The notes beneath the pieces are model-generated. The model was not told where the DNA came from. It saw only the letters and a program-made list of their open reading frames with translations, and ran no database searches. Position numbers and translations under genes: made by a program. Below are positions 19,113 to 28,690 of a DNA stretch of 64,000 bases, in pieces. This stretch comes from Clostridiales bacterium PH28_bin88 (lineage in GTDB: Bacteria; Bacillota; PH28-bin88). The DNA lies in assembly GCA_000987045.1 (NCBI GenBank), contig LAKY01000072.1, positions 156,012-220,011 of the forward strand. Direction: 5' to 3'. How positions within the stretch are numbered: position 1 is the stretch's first letter; the number at the start of each line of letters is the position of its first letter.

Positions 19113-19592
19113 TCATACCCCGCCCTGAAGAGTATGGGGAACCATCTCTGCGTTGCCTCGTTCCCGTTTTTCTTCCTTCCTTTCCTCCTTGTGTCCCCGC
19201 TCTCCTCCGTTCCGCTTAAACAATCCTTGTATTTGCGCCACAACCTGGGGGGCCACGTCAATCAACCTGTCTACAACAGCGTTGCCGTCAACAGGCAGCA
19301 GGCGAACCTGCCCGTTGCCCACCACCAGGAACCCTACCGGCTGAACTGAAACCCCCGCCCCGCTACCGCCCCCGAATGGTAGTCCACCGCCGTCCTTTCC
19401 ACCGTCCTTCCCACTACCTGTCTGGTACTCCCCGCCGCCGGCGGCAAAACCAACCGCCACCCGGGAAACCGGTATAATAACGCTCCCGTCGGGCGCCTCC
19501 ACAGGGTCACCGACCACGGTATTCACATCCACCATTTCTTTGATGCTTTCCATTGCCGTCTTCATCAAAGCTTCAATCGGGTGATTGCTCAA
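19113..19592 (-). CDS. ytfJ: Sporulation protein YtfJ/GerW family
   Basis: HPIEALMKTAMESIKEMVDVNTVVGDPVEAPDGSVIIPVSRVAVGFAAGGGEY. Confidence 0.94.
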   Translation of the reverse strand: MSNHPIEALMKTAMESIKEMVDVNTVVGDPVEAPDGSVIIPVSRVAVGFAAGGGEYQTGSGKDGGKDGGGLPFGGGSGAGVSVQPVGFLVVGNGQVRLLPVDGNAVVDRLIDVAPQVVAQIQGLFKRNGGERGHKEERKEEKRERGNAEMVPHTLQGGV

Positions 19593-19598
19593 GTTCTG

Positions 19599-20282
19599 TT
19601 ACCCCCTTTGTCCCACCACTGCTTTAATTAGGATCCAAAAAGTTCGCAGTCCCATGAGCATAATATGACCGGCCCGGATGGCAAATATGCAATTAAAACC
19701 CAGGTTAAGTTTCGTCTCGGCAAAGCTGGGAATTACCTCGAATTCTGGACGGCTGAACTCCACTTTTACCGTCCGCTGCAGGTTGGCGAAAACCCACCCT
19801 TTCAGGACCCATAACCCTCCAATAAACATTCCTGTGGCTGCAGCGTCTTCCAGGCCCACCTCTGTAACCCATTTCAACCGGTGGCAACGGATGTTCCGGT
19901 AAAACCAACGATTGATACGTAGGATGTCCAGTCCCGCTTTAAACAGGCCGGATATTTTTGTTACAATCCCCAGGGGAAGCGGGGGAACTTTTTTAACTTT
20001 AACCTCATGCTTTGTCAAGGACTGGCCGGTGCTGGTCTCTGTTGCAGCCTCCATCCTCAGGTACGGGAGCCAGTCCTCCCAGTTCCACTGGATAACCGGA
20101 ACCTCCAGTTTATAGCCCCATACCCCCGGCCAGGCCCGCAAAACCATGGTCAAGCGGTCATCATCCGCGTGCTTACGGTACTCGACCTCCATCCTGAGGG
20201 GAATTGCAGCTACCACCAGGCTAAACAAAACCCAAGCTATAATTATGGTAATTAAAAACTGCACCCCGCCACCCCCCATCAT
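19599..20282 (-). CDS. DUF2953-type membrane-associated protein (ytfI-like; start at 20282 likelier than 20369)
   Basis: Position upstream of ytfJ; N-terminal hydrophobic helix then LRMEVEYRKHADDDRLTMVLRAWPGVWGYKLEVPVI. Confidence 0.75.
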   Translation of the reverse strand: MMGGGGVQFLITIIIAWVLFSLVVAAIPLRMEVEYRKHADDDRLTMVLRAWPGVWGYKLEVPVIQWNWEDWLPYLRMEAATETSTGQSLTKHEVKVKKVPPLPLGIVTKISGLFKAGLDILRINRWFYRNIRCHRLKWVTEVGLEDAAATGMFIGGLWVLKGWVFANLQRTVKVEFSRPEFEVIPSFAETKLNLGFNCIFAIRAGHIMLMGLRTFWILIKAVVGQRG

Positions 20283-20371
20283 TGCATTATTTTTCCTATC
20301 CCTGCGACTGGTATGCAAAATAGTAATGAAAAATGACGGTGCGGGATGGCCTAGCAGAGTAAAAGGCAATT

Positions 20372-20623
20372 TTAATTCTTTTCCACCTCGATGACATAAA
20401 TGCTCGACAACGGGACAACGGCGCTAAAATCACCCATATCCAAGACGAGGCCAAGATCATCAATATGGCTAATGACGCCTTCGTAAAGGTTTTCTTCGTT
20501 CACGTATACCTTGACTTTTTTCTTCTTGACTATAAGTCCCCGTAAAAAATTTTTACGACTGCGTCCAGAGATAGGTTCCGTCTTCAGTAGCTGGATAAGC
20601 TGGTCCATTTGTGTGAAATACAC
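20372..20623 (-). CDS. 83-aa ORF, apparently chimeric: IstB-like N-terminal ~30 aa joined to a small KVKVYVNEENLYEGVISHIDDLGLVLDMGD... domain
   Basis: First ~30 residues (VYFTQMDQLIQLLKTEPISGRSRKNF) read as a frameshifted continuation of the adjacent istB remnant. Confidence 0.5.
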   Translation of the reverse strand: MYFTQMDQLIQLLKTEPISGRSRKNFLRGLIVKKKKVKVYVNEENLYEGVISHIDDLGLVLDMGDFSAVVPLSSIYVIEVEKN

Positions 20624-21007
20624 CGGTAGCCGGCATCTACTGCTGCCAGCCCCAAGGCCACCGCCAGGTGGGTTTTACCCCACCCCGGGCGGCCCGAGGA
20701 ACATGATGTTGTAGGCGCCTTCGAGCTAGGCCATCTCGGTCAACTGCTGCCGCCTGGATACACTGGTCTGGAACCCAAAGTCAAAGTCGTCCAGTGTCTT
20801 GTGGAAGGGTAAATTGGCTGCCTTTAGCCGGCGCAATCGGCCAGTATCCTGGCGGTTTTGCTGCTCAATCTCCAGAAGTGCCTGCAGGGTTTGTAGGGGC
20901 GTTAATTCCTGTTTACGTGCCTTTTCCAGGATGCCCTCCAGTTCCCTAGCGGCGTGTTTCATGGATAAACTGTGAAGTTGCTCCTGCACACTCGAAAGAA
21001 GGTTCAT
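20540..21007 (-). pseudogene. Degenerate IS21-family transposition helper ATPase (istB) remnant
   Basis: MNLLSSVQEQLHSLSMKHAARELEGILEKARKQELTPLQTLQALLEIEQQNR... then in-frame TAG, then LEGAYNIMFLGPPGVG with a +1 G before KTHLAVALGLAAVDAGYR, then another frame change. Confidence 0.85.
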
Positions 21008-21082
21008 GGGGTTTCACCTCCTTTCGCCACTAGCCTTCCCGGTCTGAAAGCGCCCAGGGGCGTTTTTGTTACTGTAAAAGGA

Positions 21083-21115
21083 AAACGCCCCGGAGGTCTA
21101 TTCCTCCGGAGCGTT
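21083..21115 (-). terminator. Terminator overlapping the end of scpB
   Basis: Minus strand AACGCTCCGGAGGAATAGACCTCCGGGGCGTTTTCCTTTT. Confidence 0.75.
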
Positions 21116-21667
21116 ATCTTTATTACTTTGGAAGGTTGCCAGATCCGGTAATTCTTTTAAATCTTTGAGGCCGAAATACGTCAAAAACTCCTTGGTTGTA
21201 CCGTAGAGGATAGGCCGCCCAGGACCTTCCTTTCGCCCTACCTCGCGTATGAGTTTTCGTTCCATCAAGGTGGTCAACACCCCCTCCACCTTGACTCCGC
21301 GGATTTGCTCTATTTCCGCCCGGGTGATCGGCTGACGGTAGGTCACAATGGCCAGGGTTTCCAGGGCTGCGTGAGAAAGAGCAGCCGTATGAGGCTTGTA
21401 TAACTTTTCGATGTAGGGGGCCATTTCTGGGCGGGTGATCAACTGGAATCCGCCCGCCACCTCCACCAGCCGGATGCCCCGACCCTCGCCGTTGTACAAC
21501 TCCTCCAATTGTTGCAGCAGAATACGGGCATCAGACTTGGTGATCCCGGCAATCTCGCTAAGGGTTCCCAGGTCAAGGGGTTCATTGGCCACAAACAGCA
21601 AACACTCGATCACAGCCCTGGGTTCATCGGCAAAAAGGACTCCAACTGGCTGAACTTCCTTCTCCAT
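21098..21667 (-). CDS. scpB: Segregation and condensation protein B
   Basis: 189 aa; IECLLFVANEPLDLGTLSEIAG; ALETLAIVTYRQPITRAEIEQIRGV. Confidence 0.96.
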   Translation of the reverse strand: MEKEVQPVGVLFADEPRAVIECLLFVANEPLDLGTLSEIAGITKSDARILLQQLEELYNGEGRGIRLVEVAGGFQLITRPEMAPYIEKLYKPHTAALSHAALETLAIVTYRQPITRAEIEQIRGVKVEGVLTTLMERKLIREVGRKEGPGRPILYGTTKEFLTYFGLKDLKELPDLATFQSNKDNAPEE

Positions 21668-21687
21668 GACCTACCTCCGGTTTTCAT

Positions 21688-22452
21688 TTATCCAAGGCCG
21701 GCCGCTACCTGCGGGTGTTCCGCGGTACGCGGGAAAATGGTAATATCGTCGAAGGGTCGAGGCTGGTAAATGATTACCTGCTGCAACCTGACCAACTCCA
21801 ACAGGGCCAAAAAGGTAATCACCACCGCGACCCGTGTAGCCGCACCCGATAATAGCTCGCGGAAGAGGAGCCCTCCTGGCCTTTCCGCTAAGTAGGAAAT
21901 AATCAAGTCCATTTGTTCGCTGATAGTAACCTCTTGCCTGGAAATCTCGTGAACCGGCTCTTCTGCCGGGACCCGGGCCAACAGGTCCCGCATGGCGCCC
22001 ACCAGATCCCATATGGAAACCCCCTCCAGGGGGTTGTCCGGAGTAAAGGCACTTATAAAGGCCTCCACATCCACGGGCCGGGAGTAAACCCGGGCCTGTG
22101 CCGCCTCCTGGGACTTAAGGTGGGCAGCCGCCTCCTTATATTTCTTGTATTCCAACAGGCGGGCCACCAGTTCTTCCCGGGGGTCCGTGGTTGCTTCCAC
22201 GGATTCCGGGTCTCCGGCAGGTTCCTGGGGTAACAACATCCGGGCCTTGATGGCCAGCAGGGTGGCAGCCATCACCAGAAACTCGCTGGCCACGTCCAGG
22301 TCCATCTCCTGCATGGCGTGCAGGTACTCAAGATACTGTTCCGTGATCTGCGCGATGGGGATGTCGTAGATGTCCACTTCCGCCTTTTCGATCAGGTGAA
22401 GCAGGAGGTCCAGCGGCCCTTCAAACACCTCCAGCCTGATGTGGTAACTCAT
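21688..22452 (-). CDS. scpA: Segregation and condensation protein A
   Basis: 254 aa; FEGPLDLLLHLIEKAEVDIYDIPIAQITEQYLEYL. Confidence 0.96.
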   Translation of the reverse strand: MSYHIRLEVFEGPLDLLLHLIEKAEVDIYDIPIAQITEQYLEYLHAMQEMDLDVASEFLVMAATLLAIKARMLLPQEPAGDPESVEATTDPREELVARLLEYKKYKEAAAHLKSQEAAQARVYSRPVDVEAFISAFTPDNPLEGVSIWDLVGAMRDLLARVPAEEPVHEISRQEVTISEQMDLIISYLAERPGGLLFRELLSGAATRVAVVITFLALLELVRLQQVIIYQPRPFDDITIFPRTAEHPQVAAGLG

Positions 22453-22474
22453 CGCTCATCCCCTCTCGCCACAA

Positions 22475-23461
22475 CTAAATTTTCATGGCCTCTCTGACCT
22501 CTTCCATGGTTTTTGCCGCCTCCTGCCGGGCCCGCTTCACTCCGGCAATCACAATTTCATCCAGAAGACCCGGGTTGGCCTCCAGCCGCGCCCGTCGCTC
22601 CCGCACTGGTTCCAGCACCTCGTTCATCTTAGCCGCCAAGTTTTTCTTGCAGGCGACACACCCGATAGTGCCCCCGCGACAGCAGTCGGCGCAGTTCTCC
22701 ACATCCGCAGCGTTATAGATTTGCTGGTAGGCATAGACAACGCATACTTCCGGGTGTCCTGGGTCGTCCTTCCGGACCCGCGCGGGGTCGGTTACCATCA
22801 TCCTTATTTTTTCCTGGACCTCCTGGGGACTGGCGCTGATGGCAATATCGTTATGGTAGCTCTTACTCATCTTGCGCCCGTCTATCCCGGGCAACATGGC
22901 CACCTTTGCCAGCTTGGCTTTGGGCTCCGGAAAGAGCTTCGTATCATACATGAAGTTGAACCTGCGGGCGATCTCCCGGCAAAGTTCCAGGTGGGGCAAC
23001 TGGTCTTCACCTACCGGCACGGTGTCGGCCTTGTACACCAGGATATCCGCGGCCTGGAGCAGGGGGTAACCCAGGAAACCGTAGGTAGAGATGTCCTTGC
23101 CCTCCTGACCCAGTTGCTGCACCTGGTCCTTGTAGGTTGGAACCCGCTCCAGCCAGGAGAGGGGGGTAATCATGGAAAAAAGGAGGTGTAGCTCAGCATG
23201 CTCTTTCACATGGGATTGCACCAGCACGGCGCTCTTCTCCGGGTCAATACCGGCACTCAGCCAGTCGATCAGCATCTCCCGGATGTTATCTTTAATTTGA
23301 GAGGTATCGTCAAAGGCGGTGGTGAGGGCATGCCAGTCCACCACCCCGTAAAAACACTCGTATTCGTCCTGCATCTTGACCCAGTTTTCCAGCACGCTCA
23401 GGTGCCCGATGTGCAAACGGCCGGTGGGCCGCATACCGCTGAAGATTCTTCCTTTAGCCAT
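22475..23461 (-). CDS. trpS: Tryptophanyl-tRNA synthetase
   Basis: 328 aa; FSGMRPTGRLHIGHLSVLENW; KMSKSYHN. Confidence 0.97.
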   Translation of the reverse strand: MAKGRIFSGMRPTGRLHIGHLSVLENWVKMQDEYECFYGVVDWHALTTAFDDTSQIKDNIREMLIDWLSAGIDPEKSAVLVQSHVKEHAELHLLFSMITPLSWLERVPTYKDQVQQLGQEGKDISTYGFLGYPLLQAADILVYKADTVPVGEDQLPHLELCREIARRFNFMYDTKLFPEPKAKLAKVAMLPGIDGRKMSKSYHNDIAISASPQEVQEKIRMMVTDPARVRKDDPGHPEVCVVYAYQQIYNAADVENCADCCRGGTIGCVACKKNLAAKMNEVLEPVRERRARLEANPGLLDEIVIAGVKRARQEAAKTMEEVREAMKI

Positions 23462-23482
23462 AGATTTGCCTTCACTCCTTGT

Positions 23483-23516
23483 ATTAGTGACTAGTTACTA
23501 GTGACTGGTGACTAGT
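23483..23516. repeat. Dispersed TGACTAGT-type intergenic mini-repeat, copy 2 (inverted relative to copy 1)
   Basis: ATTAGTGACTAGTTACTAGTGACTGGTGACTAGT upstream of trpS. Confidence 0.75.
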
Positions 23517-23545
23517 GGTGAGTTCCCATTAAGCAAGGTATTATA

Positions 23546-24163
23546 CTACATGCCCAACCCGGCCAGGGTAGCAATAGCGGTCATGAGGCCTCGCACCGCC
23601 GGGCGCAGGAAAGAGCTTAGAACGCCGGTGGCCAGGAGCAGCAACAGGATCATGGGGCCATAAGCCTCCAGGGAGTACAGGGACATGGCGCTGCGCCGGG
23701 GAAGGATCCCCGCAAGAACCTTGGAACCGTCCAGGGGAGGAAGCGGGATCAGATTGAATACCGCCAGCATGGAGTTGTACCAGAGGGTATACCATAAAAA
23801 CGCGTCGAGGAGTGGAGGAGCACCTCCCGTGAGCCGGGCGGCTACCGCTGCCAGGTAAGCCAGCACCAGGTTCATCACCGGGCCGGCCAGTCCCACTTTC
23901 ATCATCCCCTTCTGCCGGTCGCCGCGGAAGTAAAAGGGGTTGACCTGCACCGGTTTAGCCCAGCCAAACCCGGCCACCAGTAACATCAACGTTCCCAACA
24001 CATCCAGGTGCGCCAGGGGATTTAACGACAGCCTCCCCTGGGAAGCCGGGGTAGGGTCCCCCAGGATAGCCGCCATCTTCCCGTGTGCATACTCGTGAAA
24101 GGTAATGGCGATTAAAAGGGCCGGAATGCCCGCCAACAGGTCAAACAGGCTGTTAAAGAACAT
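23546..24163 (-). CDS. Site-2 protease family protein (M50)
   Basis: 205 aa; AITFHEYAHGKMA (HExxH) and NLIPLPPLDGSKV. Confidence 0.94.
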   Translation of the reverse strand: MFFNSLFDLLAGIPALLIAITFHEYAHGKMAAILGDPTPASQGRLSLNPLAHLDVLGTLMLLVAGFGWAKPVQVNPFYFRGDRQKGMMKVGLAGPVMNLVLAYLAAVAARLTGGAPPLLDAFLWYTLWYNSMLAVFNLIPLPPLDGSKVLAGILPRRSAMSLYSLEAYGPMILLLLLATGVLSSFLRPAVRGLMTAIATLAGLGM

Positions 24164-24187
24164 TGTGTTCGTAGTCTCCTTTCCGGT

Positions 24188-26812
24188 TCAGCTTAGCCCA
24201 CGTATCCAGGCGAGGGCCTCCTCCCGGTTGCGCACCTTTCCTTCCAGGAAGGCACACTCCAGGTCCAGCAGCACGTCGGCGAAGATCGGGCCAGGTTTCA
24301 GGCCAATATCCTTCAAATCGTCACCGCTTACCAGCGGGTGGAGGGACTCGCGCGCCTCCAGGTAAGCAAGCACCCGGGATTCCGCTTCCTCCCGTCCGGT
24401 CAATGCCAGGCAGGCTAACACGGTTTCCGGTTGCTCTTCACGGAAGAGCCGGTGCAAGTGCCCCGGGGAAAGATCATCCTCCTCAAGCCCCGCCAACAAT
24501 TCTTCGCCGGCGATCACACGGCTTAACACCTCCAGATCCTGCCGGTGAAGGTTAAAGCGGTGCCTGATAGCGATCACTTCTTCCTCTTCCATGCGGTGCA
24601 AAATGGTAGCAAGATAAAGAATCGCCCTTCTTAGAGGACGGGCTCGGCCCCTTACCTCTTCCCACCGCTTGGTCAGCCAAAAGACCCGCTCCATTGCCTC
24701 CCACCACCGGCTATCGGTAACAACACCAGGCAACACTTGTGCCCACACCCCCAGTTCCACCAGTCGCATGACGGACTGTACCGGGCGTTCCTCCTCCAGG
24801 AGGCAGGAGAGTTCAACCCATAACCGGGTGCCGGATAACCTGCTTAAGACGGCCAGCGCCCTGGGATCCTTGGCTAAAGCGAGGGTCTGGGGTTCCATGG
24901 TAAAGCCGTACCTCTGTTCAAACCTCACCGCCCTCAAGATCCGGGTGGGGTCTTCCACGAAACTCAGGTTATACAAAACCCGGATAATACCCCTTTCCAG
25001 GTCATGGTAGCCGCAGAAAAAATCGACCAGGGTGCCAAACCGCTCACGGTTCAATTGGACGGCCATGGCATTGATGGTAAAGTCACGCCGGTAAAGGTCT
25101 TCCCGCAGGGTAGATACCTCAACCACAGGCAAGGAAGCCGGGTAGTCATAAAATTCCCGGCGGGCTGTGACAACATCCACTTTCTGCCCGGAGGGAAGGT
25201 TGACCGTGGCGGTATGGAACTGCTCGTGACGCACCAGTTCGCCACCCAATTCCCGGGCGAGCAATTCTGCCAAAGCCACACCGTCTCCCTCCACCGCCAG
25301 GTCTACGTCGCAGTTTGGGACGTTTATTAACAGATCCCGCACCATCCCACCCACCAGGTAGACCCCGTATCCCAACCGGTCTCCCATTTCACCTGCGTCT
25401 CGCAACAAGTCCAGCATATCCAGGGGAAGGCGTTCAGCGACCATTTTTCTGGTATCCATGGGGCAGGCCAGCGGGCACTGGGTTTGGTACATGGTATGGA
25501 ACCTCCTGGGATAGTGTTCCCCGTGCAGCACTCTCAGCACATCGCTGCGGGAAACAATACCCACCAGTCTTTCCCCTTCCAGGACCGGCAACCGCCCGAT
25601 ATCGTGGAGGATCATCAGGTCCTGCACCTCTTGTACGGAGGCGTCGGCAGAAATGGTAATGATTCCACGGCTCATGTAACCCTTGACAGGGGCATGTCCC
25701 AACCCGTGATGCTGGGCCTTCTCCAGGTCCCGCCGGGAGATAATCCCGACCAGCTTACCATCATCCGCCACCGGCAACCCGGTATGCCCGTACCGGAGCA
25801 TTACCCGTCCGGCCTCGTCGATGGATGTCTCAGGCGACACCATCTTCACCGGTGAAGACATGATCTGGCGGGCGGTTACCGGCGGCCGGACACAGCGGGA
25901 CAGCTCCCGGTCTAAACTGGACAAAACATCTGCCAGGGGCCTTCCTTTGATGTTCGCGGCAGCCGCCTTGGGGTGCCCCCCACCACCAAAGTGGGCCAAA
26001 ATCTCATTGACGGAAACGGAATCCACCCGGCTACGCCCAACCAGGTGCACACGACCGCCCATCTCCACCACCGCAAAAACCACATCTCCGTTGGTTACAT
26101 CCGCCAGCTTCTCCACAAGAAGACCCAGTCCTCCCACGTATTCCTCCTGGGAGGTGGCCGTTACCAGTATGTCTATTCCCCGCACCCGGTACTCACGTAC
26201 CGAAGACAGTAGGGCGTTTAACAGCATTTGTTGCCTTTCCCCCAGGGGCCGGTCGATGAAGTTGGCCACAACCTGCAGGTTGGCCCCCAGGGAAAGCAGG
26301 TAGGCCACCGCCGCCGCGTCCCGCGCGGTAGTGCTGGTAAAGGTCAGGCTGCCGGTATCCTCGTAGATGCCCAGGGCCAGGATAGTGGCCTCGAAGGGAT
26401 TAAGAGAAATACCCCTTTCCCGGATCAATTCCACCATCAAGGTGGTGGCTGCACCCACCTGGGCAAGCGTCTGGCGGGCATCCGCCGGCAATTCCCCACC
26501 TGCCGGGTGGTGGTCATAGACCTCAACCTGCACCCCGGGCCTGGGAAAGTGCCCGCGCAATTCCCCCAGTCTCTGAAACCCGCTGGTATCCACCACGATC
26601 AGTCTCTTGACCTGCTGAAGGTCTAATCGCTTCACGTTCTCCAAAAGCACGGAATCCTTGTAAAGGGACATAAACTCTTGTACCGCCGGGCTCAATTTGC
26701 CGGGGTTTACCATTAGCCCCTGCGGGTAAATCTTCTGGGCGGCCACCATGGAAGCCAAACCGTCAAAATCCAAATGAGAATGGGATACGATCAGGTCCAC
26801 CGGCGGCACCAC
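24188..26812 (-). CDS. DHH phosphoesterase - CBS pair - tRNA nucleotidyltransferase/poly(A) polymerase fusion
   Basis: 874 aa; SHSHLDFDGLASM; DHH-like VYDHHP; GGGGHPKAAAANIKG (DHHA1-like); two CBS repeats; YLVGGMVRDLLINVPNCDVDLAVEGDG and RRDFTINAMAV. Confidence 0.94.
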   Translation of the reverse strand: MVPPVDLIVSHSHLDFDGLASMVAAQKIYPQGLMVNPGKLSPAVQEFMSLYKDSVLLENVKRLDLQQVKRLIVVDTSGFQRLGELRGHFPRPGVQVEVYDHHPAGGELPADARQTLAQVGAATTLMVELIRERGISLNPFEATILALGIYEDTGSLTFTSTTARDAAAVAYLLSLGANLQVVANFIDRPLGERQQMLLNALLSSVREYRVRGIDILVTATSQEEYVGGLGLLVEKLADVTNGDVVFAVVEMGGRVHLVGRSRVDSVSVNEILAHFGGGGHPKAAAANIKGRPLADVLSSLDRELSRCVRPPVTARQIMSSPVKMVSPETSIDEAGRVMLRYGHTGLPVADDGKLVGIISRRDLEKAQHHGLGHAPVKGYMSRGIITISADASVQEVQDLMILHDIGRLPVLEGERLVGIVSRSDVLRVLHGEHYPRRFHTMYQTQCPLACPMDTRKMVAERLPLDMLDLLRDAGEMGDRLGYGVYLVGGMVRDLLINVPNCDVDLAVEGDGVALAELLARELGGELVRHEQFHTATVNLPSGQKVDVVTARREFYDYPASLPVVEVSTLREDLYRRDFTINAMAVQLNRERFGTLVDFFCGYHDLERGIIRVLYNLSFVEDPTRILRAVRFEQRYGFTMEPQTLALAKDPRALAVLSRLSGTRLWVELSCLLEEERPVQSVMRLVELGVWAQVLPGVVTDSRWWEAMERVFWLTKRWEEVRGRARPLRRAILYLATILHRMEEEEVIAIRHRFNLHRQDLEVLSRVIAGEELLAGLEEDDLSPGHLHRLFREEQPETVLACLALTGREEAESRVLAYLEARESLHPLVSGDDLKDIGLKPGPIFADVLLDLECAFLEGKVRNREEALAWIRGLS

Positions 26813-26972
26813 CTTTCTCCAATTCGTGTTTCAAGGCATTAAACCGGTAGCTGTTTGTGCCGATTGTGGCAACGACAGACTCTCTTGATTATATCACGGC
26901 CCTGTCAAGCAGTTCAAGGCACGGGAAATATGAGAGCATGGGCGCTGCTGTCCAACAGTGTCAACTCAAAAA

Positions 26973-27009
26973 GAAAAAGGCCTCCGGCGCTAAGCCGAAG
27001 AGCCTGTCT
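26973..27009 (-). terminator. Terminator downstream of/overlapping the lysA 3' end
   Basis: Minus strand AGGCTCTTCGGCTTAGCGCCGGAGGCCTTTTTCTTTTT. Confidence 0.8.
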
Positions 27010-27016
27010 TACTTAA

Positions 27017-28363
27017 TTATTTTCTGGAGACCATGGAAACTACCTTCTTGGAACGCAGGCGGTCAGGAATCACGTCGTTCCTTAAAAGATCCTCGTAGGT
27101 CTCCCGCCTGAGGATGAGGTCAGCCGCTCCCTCGTGAACAAGCACCGCTGCCGGGCGGCCCAGGCGGTTATAATTACTGGACATGGTATAGCCGTAGGCG
27201 CCGGTGCAGGGAACGGCCAGGACGTCGCCGGGGGTCACCCTGGGAAGTTCGATGTCCCAGATAAGCATGTCGCCGGATTCACAGCACTTGCCGGTGACAG
27301 ACACCACTTCTTCAGCAGGCCATTCCGCCTTATTGGCAATGATCGCCTCATAACGGGAACCGTACAGGGCCGGGCGGATGTTATCCGCCATCCCGCCGTC
27401 TACCGCCACGTACTTGCGCACTCCCGGGATATGCTTGATAGAACCCACCGTATAAAGAGTAGTGCCGGCGTTACCCACGATAGAACGCCCCGGTTCCACG
27501 ATCACCCTGGGTACAGGTAATCCAAAACTTTCCGCCTCTTGTCTAACCGTTCCCATTACCACGTCGGCGTAGTCCGAAACGGATGCCGGGCTGTCCGCCT
27601 GGGTATAGTAAATACCGAACCCGCCACCCAGGTCCAGTTCCTCCATCACCAGCCCGGTTTCCTCCCGGATCTGGTTGATAAACTCCATCATCACTCGGAC
27701 GGTATGGGCGTAGGACTCCATCTCGAATATCTGGGATCCGATATGGCAATGTATGCCATGCAGGTGCACATGCCTCAGCTTGGAGGCCGTGCGCACCGCC
27801 TCCAAAGCCTGGCCGTTAGGCAAGGTAAACCCGAACTTGGAGTCGATCTGCCCAGTCTTCACGTAGTCATGGGTATGGGCTTCAATTCCCGGGCTAATCC
27901 TCAAGATAACGTCCGCCCGCTTGCCCATGCCCGCGGCAAGTTGTTCCAGCATCTCCAGTTCGTAGAAGTTATCAACCATGATGCGCCCGACCCCTGCTTC
28001 CAGGGCCATGACCAGTTCATGGCGGGATTTGTTATTACCGTGGAAATAAATGCGACTAGCCGGGAAACGGGCTGAGAGGGCTGTGTAGAGTTCCCCTCCG
28101 GATACCACGTCCAGTCCCAGCCCCTCTTCCTCGATGATGCGACACATGGCGGTGGTCAAAAATGCCTTGCTGGCGTAAATAACGTCCGCCTTCCCGTACC
28201 GCTCCACAAAGGATTCATAATACTGCCTGCAGGTATTGCGGATGAGCGCCTCATCCATCACGTACAGCGGGGTACCGAACTCCCTGGCCAGCTCTACCGT
28301 GTCGCATCCGCCGATCTCCAGGTGCCCCCTGCCGTTTACTCGCATGGTTCCGTGCAACTTCAT
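27017..28363 (-). CDS. lysA: Diaminopimelate decarboxylase (ORF open to 28411; MKLHGTM start at 28363 likelier)
   Basis: YASKAFLTTAMCRIIEEEGLGLDVVSGGELYTA; HCHIGSQI; ELDLGGGFGIYY; GACESGD-like CCESGDMLIWD. Confidence 0.96.
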   Translation of the reverse strand: MKLHGTMRVNGRGHLEIGGCDTVELAREFGTPLYVMDEALIRNTCRQYYESFVERYGKADVIYASKAFLTTAMCRIIEEEGLGLDVVSGGELYTALSARFPASRIYFHGNNKSRHELVMALEAGVGRIMVDNFYELEMLEQLAAGMGKRADVILRISPGIEAHTHDYVKTGQIDSKFGFTLPNGQALEAVRTASKLRHVHLHGIHCHIGSQIFEMESYAHTVRVMMEFINQIREETGLVMEELDLGGGFGIYYTQADSPASVSDYADVVMGTVRQEAESFGLPVPRVIVEPGRSIVGNAGTTLYTVGSIKHIPGVRKYVAVDGGMADNIRPALYGSRYEAIIANKAEWPAEEVVSVTGKCCESGDMLIWDIELPRVTPGDVLAVPCTGAYGYTMSSNYNRLGRPAAVLVHEGAADLILRRETYEDLLRNDVIPDRLRSKKVVSMVSRK

Positions 28364-28415
28364 TTTTTTCTGCTCCCTTCCTGCCATGATGATTGGGCGG
28401 GTGGGCAACAATAAA

Positions 28416-28444
28416 CGGCCATGAGCATTTCCCGCACATGGCCG
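28416..28444 (-). terminator. Lysine-riboswitch expression-platform terminator
   Basis: Minus strand CGGCCATGTGCGGGAAATGCTCATGGCCGTTTATTGTT. Confidence 0.7.
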
Positions 28445-28454
28445 CTAATGGCTT

Positions 28455-28690
28455 TTTGCAGAAACGCCCACCTCTTCCTGTTCGTGAGATAGTGCTCCAC
28501 CAGAGGACCAGGATCTCCTCTGGTGACAGTCCTGCACCTGTTTGATGCAGGCCCAGCCCAAAAGCCCCGGGTGGGCTTTAAGACTTCGGCGGGCGCCCCT
28601 TTCCAACCGGTTCATCGAATTCCCTGATCTCCCGGCAGTACTCTTGACGTCCCGCTCCTCTACCTCACCTCTTAAGAGATGAGGCATTTG
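28455..28690 (-). ncRNA. Lysine riboswitch (L box)
   Basis: Minus strand AAGAGGTGAGGTAGAGGAGCGGGACGTCAAGAGTACTGCCGGGAGATCAGGGAA...GGAAAGGGGCGCCCGCCGAAG, matching L-box conserved blocks; upstream of lysA. Confidence 0.92.
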
